NCBI GenBank assembly: GCA_030015575.1
Contig: CM057347.1
Span: forward strand, 511,193,176 to 511,257,175
Reading direction: 5' to 3'
DNA from: Agapanthus africanus
Lineage: Eukaryota; Streptophyta; Magnoliopsida; Asparagales; Amaryllidaceae
Length of the DNA: 64,000 nt
Under the pieces are notes generated by a model, which worked only from the letters and a program-made list of their open reading frames with translations, was not told where the DNA came from and did no database searches. The position numbers and the translations under genes were made by a program. Positions 34,331-43,300 of this stretch are shown here, in pieces. Positions within the stretch are counted from its first letter, which is position 1. Each line of letters begins with the position of its first letter.

Positions 34331-34414
34331 ATGTCGTCAGGTGGTTTGGACCCGGCAGAGATCGAGCCATCTACAGAAGACTTGGAGCAGTTTGCCGAAG
34401 ATTCAGCACTTTAG
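34331..34414 (+). CDS. Micro-ORF of 27 codons in T3 LTR, conserved in T1
   Basis: ATG at 34331, TAG at 34412-34414. Contains GG, EIEPS and EDLEQF, ends in leucine, net acidic. Same length as the T1 copy (11351-11268), no indel, 19 of 27 residues identical, several codons changed synonymously. It is far too short for the usual gene callers. It could be a regulatory upstream ORF or an exon piece. Confidence 0.5.
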   Translation: MSSGGLDPAEIEPSTEDLEQFAEDSAL

Positions 34415-34676
34415 CTTCATTGTACACTTTTCCATTCAGTACTTTTCATTTCCTGTTATGCTATTGTTTAGGCATCGCTTTTTATTCCAGTTGTATTTAC
34501 TTTTCATGCATTGTACAAAAGAATGTTAATAAATAAAGTTGCTGTTATTTTTATCTATTGTCTCTTGTGATTTATCTTTATATTGCTTAGATACGCTTAG
34601 CGTATTTACTTCATAGTAAATACGTAGCGGACCAGTCGCGTCCCCTTCACCGTATACCGAGAAGCGGGGCGTGACA

Positions 34677-34975
34677 TTTTCCACGGGGTCAGGATTGACT
34701 TTAGCCGTGTTCTACGGGGTCAGGAGTTGACTTTGGCCGTATGGGGTCAAGATTGACTTTAGCCATACGGGGTCAAGATTGAATTTAGCCATAGGGGATC
34801 AGGATTGACTTTAGCCATATGGGGTCAGGATTGACTTTAGCCATACGGGGTCAGGATTGACTTTAGCCATATGGGGTCAGGATTGACTTTGACCATAGGA
34901 GGTCAGGATTGACTTTAGCCATACGGGGTCAGGATTGACTTTAGCCATATGGGGTCGGATTGACTCTCTGTTGTC
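34677..34975 (+). repeat. 26-bp tandem repeat array, about 11 copies
   Basis: Unit CATACGGGGTCAGGATTGAC plus TTTAGC, with a few variants. T3 inserted between this array and the stub at 31446. G2 has the related CCACGGGGTC...GTGAC motif once per higher-order unit at 49070-50745 (opposite strand). Confidence 0.95.
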
Positions 34976-35430
34976 TGTGCACGCCGAGTCATGGAACTGG
35001 GAACTTTGTCGTGGCTTCGAGATAGTCTCTAGGCTTTCTGTGAACCTTCGAGATTTGGAACTAGGGGCTTTGCCATACCTCCGCTTTGCTGAAGTTGCGT
35101 CTGCTGTAATGAGACGAATGTTGAGGTGGTCTCTAGGTTGTCTGTGAACCGTCGGGATTTGGAACTAGGAACTTTGCTATGGCTCCAAGGTTGATTATCG
35201 CGTCTGAGTCCTCCTGGAATGAGGAGGAACGTTATTGTGGGTCTCCAGGCTGTAGATGCCGCCGTCGAGACTTGGAACCAGGGGCTCTGCCGTGGCTCCG
35301 AGATTGTCTCTTGGCTGTCTGTGAACCTTCGAGATTTGGAACTAGGGGACCTTGCCATGGCTCCGTTTGTTGACGTCGTATCTGCTTCCGGTTGGAACGA
35401 GGAGGAACGCCGTTGTTGATCTCTTGAGAT
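34976..35430 (+). repeat. Diverged longer repeats in G1 internal region
   Basis: Four to five diverged copies of a unit containing CTGTGAACCTTCGAGATTTG and GGAACTAGGG. No coding content is supported; the open frames here are short and shift between copies. Confidence 0.65.
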
Positions 35431-35603
35431 GCAGATGTTTCCCTCGAGACTTAGCTCTCTTTCTGATGGAGCCTGATGGGATGATATGGTTCCCTTTTTG
35501 TTTGTACCCCTGGATTGTATACACGGATCGATGTGATCTCACCTGTAGGGCAAAAGTTTCATTTTATATGTATTATATTTTTGTTTTGTTTTCTTTCCGC
35601 GAT

Positions 35604-35830
35604 GCTCTATCATTTCAGCATTTTTTTATCGCGATTGCCCAATCATTTCGTCTATTTTTCGCGGTGCCCAATCATTTCGGCTATTTTTTCTTTTTACTCG
35701 CTGTTTTTTATTACGAGTTGCCCAACCATTTCGGCTATTTTGTATGCATATATTTTTACTTGCTGATTTTATTGCAAGTTGTCCCATCATTTCGGCTATT
35801 TCATATGCATTTTTGGCTCGCTGATTTTTA
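35604..35830 (+). repeat. Five copies of CCCAATCATTTCGGCTATTTT, G1
   Basis: Irregularly spaced copies. The G2 internal region has five copies in inverse orientation at 48555-48765, so this block is conserved between the two elements. Confidence 0.85.
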
Positions 35831-36069
35831 TCGCCAGTGTGGAACTTGGAATCTGGTGCCAATCTCAGAATCAGCATCGCTACGACTGGAATATTGCCAG
35901 GAGCGAATCATCATTGGCCGTGAAAGGGATTGGAATTTGATACCGATTTAGGCATCAGCATCGCTACCACTGGGACATTGCCAGGAGAGAATCATCATTT
36001 GCCTCTGTCGATGTCGAACAAAGGTGGCTTAGCAAATAGGATTAGGATCCTGTTAAGTAAGGCTTTTTG

Positions 36070-36243
36070 ATTTTACGAGCCGTAAAGGTCTCATAAAGGT
36101 ATTTCTTCCTACGAGTCATGAGGATCTCGTAGGTGCATTTTCTCCTTAGGAATCGTGAGGATTCCTAAGTGTGTGTTCTCTTATAACTCGTAAGAATCTT
36201 ACAAGAGTGTTTCTCCTTATAAGTCGAGAGGACTTACAAGTGT
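36070..36243. repeat. Covarying hairpin array, G1 block b
   Basis: Includes arms CCTACGAG/CTCGTAGG (36108-36133) and the perfect 10-bp arms CTTAGGAATC/GATTCCTAAG around loop GTGAG (36145-36169), then CTTATAA and CTTATAAGTC units. Loops are alike; arms differ. Confidence 0.9.
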
Positions 36244-36414
36244 CGTTTGCCATATGAAGATATCCCTCGTCAGTGGTGGGACTCTGTTGGGGAAACGTTT
36301 ATTTGTGCCCATGGATTGTATACAAGGGTTAATATTGAACCGTTTGTAGGGCAATTTGGGGATTGTGATGGCTTAAGAACAGGTTCAGATCCCTGTAGCT
36401 TAAGGCTTTTGAAT

Positions 36415-36595
36415 CTTATGCGCCGTAGGGGTCTTATAAGAGGGTTCTCCCTACGAGTCATGAGGATCTCGTAGGTGTAATTTCTCCTTAGGAATCGTGG
36501 GGATCCCTAAGTGTGTTGATCCCTTGTGAGTCGCAAGGATCTCACGCAGGTGTTTTTTCCTTACAAGGTCGAGAGGACCTTGCAAGTGTCTTTTA
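36415..36595. repeat. Covarying hairpin array, G1 block c
   Basis: A second block of the same design, with arms CTACGAG/CTCGTAG, CTTAGGAATC/GATCCCTAAG, CTTGTGAGTC/GATCTCACG and CTTACAAGGTC/GGACCTTGCAAG. Confidence 0.9.
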
Positions 36596-36748
36596 ACGAG
36601 ATTGCGCCCTTTCGGGTCTTCACAAACTCGCCCGTAGCCCTGCTATTTTTACTCACGGAGCCCTTTCGGGTTTTCATCCGTGCCCATTTTGCTTATGGAC
36701 ATACCGTTTTTTTTAGGTCGGCCTTAGAATGCTGCGGTTTGTAGTAGT

Positions 36749-37206
36749 TTAAGGATGTTTCGGTCCGTCTTTCGTAGGTCCGAGATTTTTTTCGGGCAAC
36801 GTACGATTACGCAGCTGAATGTTCTCGCAGGTCTTCATCTCTTCTTTTAAGGAAATGGATTCCTTGAAGAGAGGGCCGAGGGCTATTTCTTCGTCAGAGT
36901 CGCTCCCGAAGGTGAGAACTTGCGATCCCCCGGAATCAACCATGTGACAGTTGCCGGCAGTTCTTTTGCGCTCATCTGTCATGCTTCTTTTCTCCCAACG
37001 AGTCTTACGCTTCAACTGCCTGACGTGTTGTCGGTGGGCAACATATCCTTGCCACCAGTTTTTAAAGGCCATGCACTCTTCGGTAGGGTGCGCAATCCTT
37101 TAATGATATAAGCAGTAGCTAGGATGCACATCCGCCTCGTCAGGATGTACACTGCCAGGCGTATTTCTTTTGGGAGATGGCAGCTTCATTCCCATTGACA
37201 GGGCTT
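36749..37206 (-). pseudogene. gag: G1 gag, C-terminal part, cut off from the rest by G2
   Basis: Minus-strand reading continues the gag of 58060-61315. It has a second CHHC-type knuckle (CLYH...HPTEEC) with one stop near 37103, then WWQGYVAHRQH, a basic stretch, and the acidic TFGSDSDEEIALGPLFKE, closely matching G2 residues about 1107-1230. After NRTLPEKNLGP it runs into repeat sequence and stops at 36749. In G2 protease, aRNH and integrase follow this point, so G1 lacks pol entirely. Confidence 0.85.
37202..37206. other. G2 target-site duplication, left copy (GGCTT)
   Basis: GGCTT before the LTR start TGTTCCC; the right side has AGCTT at 58060-58064, one mismatch. Removing G2 restores a continuous gag reading on the minus strand. 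Confidence 0.75.
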
Positions 37207-37245
37207 TGTTCCCTGATTAAAAAATCAGGAGAAGCTTCAGAAGAG

Positions 37246-37540
37246 GCATCACGTGCTCACACGTGACCAGTTGGCACGTATTGGCACGTGACGCTCAAAG
37301 CAGCGGCAAAAAGCACATTCATCCCCTGATTAAAAATCAAGAAAAAGCTCCAGAAGAGACATCACGTGCTCACACGTGACCAGTGGTCATGTGTTGGCAC
37401 GTGATGATTAAGCAGCGGCCAGAGAACAGAGCGCAGAAGGGGAGAAGCCCATTCCAGGGGTCATGTGCCTACACGTGACCAGGGGTCACGTGCCTACACG
37501 TGACCAAGGGTCACGTGGCCACACATGACCGGCTTTAAGA
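37246..37540. promoter_or_regulatory. Cluster of CACGTG (G-box) pairs in G2 LTR
   Basis: At least ten CACGTG cores in under 300 bp, mostly in pairs with exactly four bases between, such as CACGTG-CTCA-CACGTG and CACGTG-CCTA-CACGTG. It lies about 300-600 bp upstream of the TATA box. G-boxes bind bZIP and bHLH factors in plants; whether these do is untested. Confidence 0.7.
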
Positions 37541-37846
37541 GCCTTATTCTTTAACAGAATTAAAATTCTGAGGATGAATCTTTCAAATCTTTCCAAAATG
37601 AAGAAGGATTATCTAAAACCGCTGGTTTAAAAATCTAAAGGTGATTAAATATCACCAATTTATGGAAAAATCTTGGACTTGGAAAGATTTCCCTCTAAAT
37701 CTAACCGAAATAACAAGGGGATATCTTTGGATTTAAAATCCAATGGTGAATAAAATTCACCTAAAAATCTAAAGGCCCAGATTAATGATGAAGATAAATC
37801 AAATCTCTCAATGAGAGATTTACTTAGCAGATTGATTCTTTTCCTT

Positions 37847-37862
37847 CTCCTATAAATAGGAG
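37847..37862 (+). promoter_or_regulatory. TATA box of G2 5' LTR promoter
   Basis: CTCCTATAAATAGGAG, a strong plant TATA sequence and a perfect inverted repeat. The 3' LTR has the same at 55752-55767. Transcription would start about 30 bp further on. Confidence 0.75.
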
Positions 37863-38089
37863 CCAAGAAAAGAAGAGATGGGACCTATGATTAGACCTTT
37901 TCTTTTGATACACAGAGAGAGAGATATAAAGCCTTTGATTCTCTGCAAAAGGAAAACCTTAGGTAAGAAAAGAAAAGGGAGGCTTCAAAAGAGAATTGAA
38001 TTCTCAGAAGAGTTTAACTCTTATATAAAGAAAAAAACTTAGTTCTTTCTCTGGTGGAGAATCTGTAAAGTGCACATCTCCGCATGAAT

Positions 38090-38470
38090 TGAGAATTTAA
38101 TTCTCGTTGGGTTGAGATCCTGTCATGCAGATCTAAAACACAGAGGAGAAACTGAGTTTTGAGAATTTAATTCTCACAAAATGATAGGAATTCAATTCCT
38201 TTGAGATAAAATTAGGGTTTAACCCTATGTTATGGGAATTTAATTCTTTCAAAATGAACAGAACTAGGATTTAACCCTAATTGAGAACATAATTCTCTCA
38301 AAATCATGGGAACTTAATTCCCTTAAGAAAAGAAGTTAGGGTTTAACCCTATTTAAGAATATAATTCTTCAGAAGAAAACAGGAATTTAATTTCTCTAAA
38401 GTTTATTGTTAGGGTTTAACCCTATAAAGAATTTAATTCTTAAAAGATGAACAGATCTTTAAAACATGCA
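38090..38470. repeat. Array of short palindromes centred on TTAA in G2 LTR
   Basis: Successive words such as GAGAATTTAATTCTC, GGAATTCAATTCC, AGGGTTTAACCCT, AAGAATATAATTCTT and AGGAATTTAATTCCT. Every word is an inverted repeat with different arms. Same positions in the 3' LTR (56060-56370) with a few compensated or uncompensated changes. Confidence 0.85.
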
Positions 38471-38479
38471 AAGAACCAG

Positions 38480-38800
38480 AGTCACGTGCTACCACGTGAC
38501 CCCTGCAAAGATCCACAGAAAAGAACTTTGAAGCAGGGCGCTCTCACGTGCTACCACATGACTCCAGCAAAGATCTATAAAAAGGAACTTTGAGGCAATG
38601 CCTCACGTGCCCCACGTGATCTCTGAAGCGCACAGAGAAAAAAGGCAAAAGAAACAGAAAAGAGCTCTAAGGCGCCCTCACGTGTCAACACGTGAGCCCC
38701 CATCACGTGCCCACACGTGATGGCTTTCAGAATTAAAAGTGTTAAACGCTTATCTGTAGAACAAAATAAAGGGGAATCAGGGCGCTCTCACGTGTCCACA
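38480..38800. repeat. Second cluster of CACGTG pairs in G2 LTR
   Basis: About eleven CACGTG cores, mostly paired at a 4-bp spacing, for example GTCACGTGCTACCACGTGAC, with flanking bases that match as an inverted repeat (GT..AC, AT..AT, CT..AG). Confidence 0.8.
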
Positions 38801-38817
38801 CGTGACCCCTCCCTCCT

Positions 38818-39000
38818 TAGTGTTTAACACTAATCTGGAGATTTTGTCCCCAGTGTTTAACACTGATTTGCTTAGTGTTTAACACTAATTTGAAAACTCT
38901 GTTCTCAGTGTTCAACACTGATTATCTTTTAGTGTTTAACACTAACTTGTTAATCTTATTACCAGTGTTCAACACTGTTGATCTTTAGTGCTTAACACTA
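38818..39000. repeat. Seven AGTG(T/C)TYAACACT palindromes, alternating closing pair
   Basis: TAGTGTTTAACACTA (38818, 38873, 38930), CAGTGTTTAACACTG (38851), CAGTGTTCAACACTG (38906, 38963) and TAGTGCTTAACACTA (38986). The outer pair is T-A or C-G, always complementary, and alternates along the array. Confidence 0.9.
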
Positions 39001-39279
39001 GCTCTAGCCCAATTGGCTAAGTTTCTAGAGGTAAAGCCTCTCCCTCAATGAGCCAACAGAGGGCCGATATTGGACTTAGCCCAAGCTGGCCATAAGTCCT
39101 CAATTCAAACTTAACTGGGCCAATGGGCTTATAATATAATAATTGATCTTAGTTTCCAAATTGGACTACAGACAACTTAATTTACCTTGGTTTAAGGGTA
39201 TATCTCTTCACTCCTTTGATACTTGGCGTTGTAATTGCTCAACGTCTTCAAAGAGGTGACGGATCCCGATGACCACACA

Positions 39280-39680
39280 TTGATACGGACTGTGGGGTCC
39301 TTAAACTCATGGACTATGAGGTCCTTAACCTTGACCGTAATGTCTTAAAACTAAACGTCGGACTGTGGGGTCCTTAAACCCATGGACTATGAGGTCCTTA
39401 ACCTTGACCGTAATGTCTTAAAACTAAACGTCGGACTGTGGGGTCCTTAAACCCATGGACTATGAGGTCCTTAACCTTGACCGTGATGTCTTAAAACTAA
39501 CGCCGGACTGTGGGGTCCTTAAACCCATGGACTATGATGTCCTTAACCTTGACCGGGATGTCTTAAAACTAACAACGGACTATGACGTTCTTAACCTTGA
39601 CCGTAACGTCTTAAAACTAACATTGGACCGCAATGTCCTTAAACTACCTATTGACCGCAATGTCACTAAACTAAACAACA
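39280..39680 (+). repeat. GTCCTTAAAC minisatellite in G2 5' LTR
   Basis: Units such as GGACTATGAGGTCCTTAACC and TTGACCGTAATGTCTTAAAA arranged in ~60-72-bp sets. The array is shared with the 3' LTR (57190-57510, one set fewer), with the G1 LTRs in inverse orientation, and with 50940-51720. Confidence 0.9.
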
Positions 39681-40231
39681 GGGCTCCCTTAATTGCTCTC
39701 TTGTCCGATCTAAACGATCCCGTTAAGTTGATCTTAGTCTAAAACTAGACTAATGTATCCTTAACAAATGTTTAAGTCGATCTTAGTCTCAAACGAGGCT
39801 AACGTATCCTTAAACACAACCCCCAAACCCAAATCTAAGATAATACGGATTTGGACTAGTCCACGCCCTACGGGCGACGACATAACTCAGTCTCCGTATA
39901 CAATCCACGGGCAACTAAACACAAATCAAACACCCACGTCACGAAGTGACCATCTGGAGAAGGAGAAAGTTATTACCGCAATGCGGTAACGTAATTAACT
40001 GCAGGGGCTTGTGCCTGCAGGGAAGAGCGTCCCCACAATCAAAAACCCCTCAAACGAGGGGGAATCTGACGAAGTCTGCTACATCGGACGCATCCGTTTA
40101 AACCTTCGATACACGGTGCCATAAATCAACTTGGCATCTTCGGAGAGGTAGACGGATAGCACCAATTAGCATCTGCCTCGAATCTCAGGCAAGATGTCAT
40201 GTCGCACCGTCTTTCGGAGGGGAACAGATTC

Positions 40232-40249
40232 TGGCACGCCCAGTGGGAC
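40232..40249 (+). other. G2 primer-binding site
   Basis: TGGCACGCCCAGTGGGAC, five bases after the LTR end. G1 has the same with one or two changes (61460-61443 on the minus strand). I did not identify the tRNA. Confidence 0.75.
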
Positions 40250-40379
40250 CTTTTCCTCTTTCCACTACACACTTCGTGTGTCGTGATTCGTGAACCAATC
40301 GCGGTTCGCTAATGGTTTCCCTTGGGTTTCGAATTACTAAGATTTGGCGTTTCGTTTGCTGCAGAAAGCAAAAGGATCA

Positions 40380-43300
40380 ATGGCTGGCAACTGCTCAAGC
40401 TGCTCCAACTGCAAAAGCAACCGACGCTCCGCCTCACCTGGAGGTGTAGCCTATGGACTGCAGGCTGCTTCCCTGTTTACTATGCCTGTGGAGCAAGTGA
40501 CTCAAGCTACCACCGGTCTGTTCTTTGGGACCATGCTCCCGCCAGTGAACATTAACATCCCAATGCCGGTAACGGAAGCGTCAAAGAAGTCGGTCTTTGA
40601 TCGACTTACTACTCCCACGGCCCCTCTCAGCGGGTCGTCCAACTCCTTGGTCTTCACCAGACTGAGCCTGAACTCCAAAGGGCCCGCCAAAAAGCCCATG
40701 ATACCTGAGGTGGCCATCCCGAAGAAGACAACTGCTCCCGAGGTCGTCAAGGCGGATTCTCCTCCCAGGGGGTCGGTCTTCGCGAGACTGACTACCCCCG
40801 TTCCCGCTCCCGCTCAGAAATCTGTTTTTGACCGGATGGACGTAGCTGCTCAACGAACATCAGTCTTCAAGAGGCTGACACAGGCAACAGCCCCTCCCCA
40901 GAACAGGAGGCAAGATGAAGCCGTCGCTGAATCAATCCCAACAACCCGTCATGCCCGACGTCGCCACTGGCGCCGGATAAGGAAGACTGGGGGCAACTCC
41001 CCTTCCGGACTAACTCCACCAGCTCCAACGGTAGAAATTGAGGCTGCTGTTCCAACCGGGAACAGCTTCGAGCTATTAAACAGGGTACGCAGAAATTCGC
41101 CAACTGCGGTTCTCAAAAGATCCCCTCCGCCTGCGGAGAATGTTATAGAGACAAAGACGGAGCAGCCTCCTCAACGGCTGTCCTCCAAAATTTATAAAGT
41201 CTGGCGGAAGGTTCAAGACTCGATAATTGACCAAGATCACTCTCGTCAAAAGAAAAGGGCGAAGGTGCAGGAAGAAAAGAACCGTCACGTCAAACAACAA
41301 AGGACGACAACCGTTTGGGTGCCCGCTGCAACGGCCCTCTCCACGTCGACTACTCAGAAGAGAAGAAGGCCGGATAGAGTCCCCACTCCTGCAGCAAATG
41401 TCAAGGACAATAAGCCTAAACGCCCTAAGTCTGGGGGCATGATGGTGCATACGGTATACATGGCTTTGGGAAAGGAGGACAGCCGTACATCCACGGGTCA
41501 TAGACCGCTTACACGGTCAGTGACCAAAGCTCAGGAGCAACAGCAGAAGCTCCAGGAAATGATGAACGCGATGGCCGCACTCACTGGGCCAAAAGAAAGC
41601 CCCGAAGCGTCATCTGATCAACGTCAGGAGCAAGAAACTGATGCTGAATTCCTTCGTAGGATATTGGAGAAGAAGGATAAAGAGGCTGCCGAACAAGCAG
41701 CCAATATACAACGAATGGCCCTCCTGTTCCAGGACATGGTGGGAATGATGATCCAACAAGATTCTCCTGCTGAAGATGCTCCAATCGTTCTTGAAGACGA
41801 CATGGGAGAAACGTCAAATCCTCCACCCTCTCTGTCAACAGCCAAGGAGGAGACAATCTCCAAAGCTGACCTAGACGAATATATAGCTCAGCAGATATGG
41901 GTTCACCAGGCGACTGAGGCAACTGGTCAAGTTGTCAGAACATGGCGACCATATCTGAGCTGGTATGATCAGATCAAGTACCCGCCGGGCTATACAATAT
42001 CGAAATTTCATGTCTATAAGGGGACGGGCAATCCCCACCAGCATGTTGCTCAGTTCAGGGCGCTTTGCGGCAACACCGGCGGCGACGATAAGCTCTTGCT
42101 TCGCCAGTTCGTCGGTAGCTTGTCAGAAACGGCGTTCGAGTGGTACTCTGAGCTCCCAAACGACTCTATTAAAACATTCGTGGAGATGGAGCTGTTGTTT
42201 ACGCAGCGATTCGCGAGCGCCAGCGAACGCACTCCGATAACGGCGTTGATTAACTCCAGGGTGAAACCGGGCGAGACGTGGGTCCAGTACGCTATACGCT
42301 GGCGAAACTTGTGGTCGAAATGCGAACAACGCATTGAGGAAGCGCCCGTGGTGGGCATGTTCGTAGGTACCCTAGATCCTCATGCAACTATCTCACAGTT
42401 CATGATGTTCTTTAAGCCAACCATGTTCCAGGCTTTGATCGACAAGTTGGCCCAGATGAACCAGATGGGTCACAGACCGTCTCCCCCGAATCCAGAACCT
42501 CGGAATGACAAGGGTAAGGGGAAGGCAACCTTCGTTGCGAACGCTCAGCAGCAACCCAGTGCCCCAAAGCTGGCGGATCAGCTGGAAGAAAGACGGCGGT
42601 ATTATAATGAGAAAATGAAGCGCCCCTACTCATTCTCGCGGGATAAGACAAAGAGGCTATTCGAGCTGGCAATACGCAACAAGCTTATCAACTTGCCAAA
42701 CCCAAGGCGACCGCCACAACCCAGTGAGGTGAATAACCCCAACTACTGTCCTTACCATCAAACGGTAAGCCATCCGATTGAGGATTGCTTCGTCTTCAAA
42801 AGATGGATTGAAGATCAATATCTACAGGGCAAGTTTGCGCAGTCCGAGAAGTGGAAGGTAAACCCGCCACAACCTCACACTGCTAAGAAGACGGACGCAC
42901 CGGGGGCAACTTGTTCTTTCATTGAAGAAGCTCCATGGGAAATCGTGCTTTCAGCAAAAACCAAGAGGATGCTGAACGATCTTAAAACATGCCCGGCGAT
43001 CAGGTGGAAGAACCCGCTGGAACCCCAGATTATTGAAGGGATGTTGAAGCCGCGCCCAACTCCGAAGATCAGTGGTGATGGCCCGAGCACTCACAACCAG
43101 CCGTCGAAATCTTCAAAGAAGAAGAAAGCTAAGAAGCCCGTGAAGCCTGGCAACAAGCGCACAGACTTACAGAAACAAATTGACGCGCTGGAAGAGTACA
43201 ATCAAAAGGCGCGGACTCCCATCATACTCCAAGAGTTCCTCAACCACGTCTTTCAAGAGGAAGATGATGAAGAAAGCTCGTCGGATGAATCCGAGGGATA

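Larger units (their letters stand above)
31473..34676 (+). mobile_element. T3: solo LTR of a Tekay-like element, 3,204 bp
   Basis: Starts TGTAACAACCC, ends GAAGCGGGGCGTGACA and is flanked by TTTTC on both sides, with no internal region: the product of recombination between two LTRs of one insertion. Its right third aligns with the T1 LTR in inverse orientation. It contains a tRNA-like segment, a TATA box at 32196-32205 and the conserved micro-ORF. A GC-rich patch near 31938-32020 is made of repeated CGGCCGAGTCGGCCG-like palindromes. Confidence 0.95.
37207..40226 (+). repeat. G2 5' LTR, 3,020 bp
   Basis: Contains paired CACGTG boxes (37246-37540 and 38480-38800), TATA at 37851, arrays of short inverted repeats (38090-39000) and the GTCCTTAAAC minisatellite (39280-39680). 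It has one more ~60-bp minisatellite unit than the 3' LTR. Confidence 0.95.

Noticed and set aside
34677..34975. CRISPR-like look of regular short repeats
   Set aside because: Units are contiguous with no unique spacers, and the context is a plant retrotransposon.
36926..37111. Plus-strand ORF opposite G1 gag
   Set aside because: Shadow of the gag coding sequence on the minus strand.
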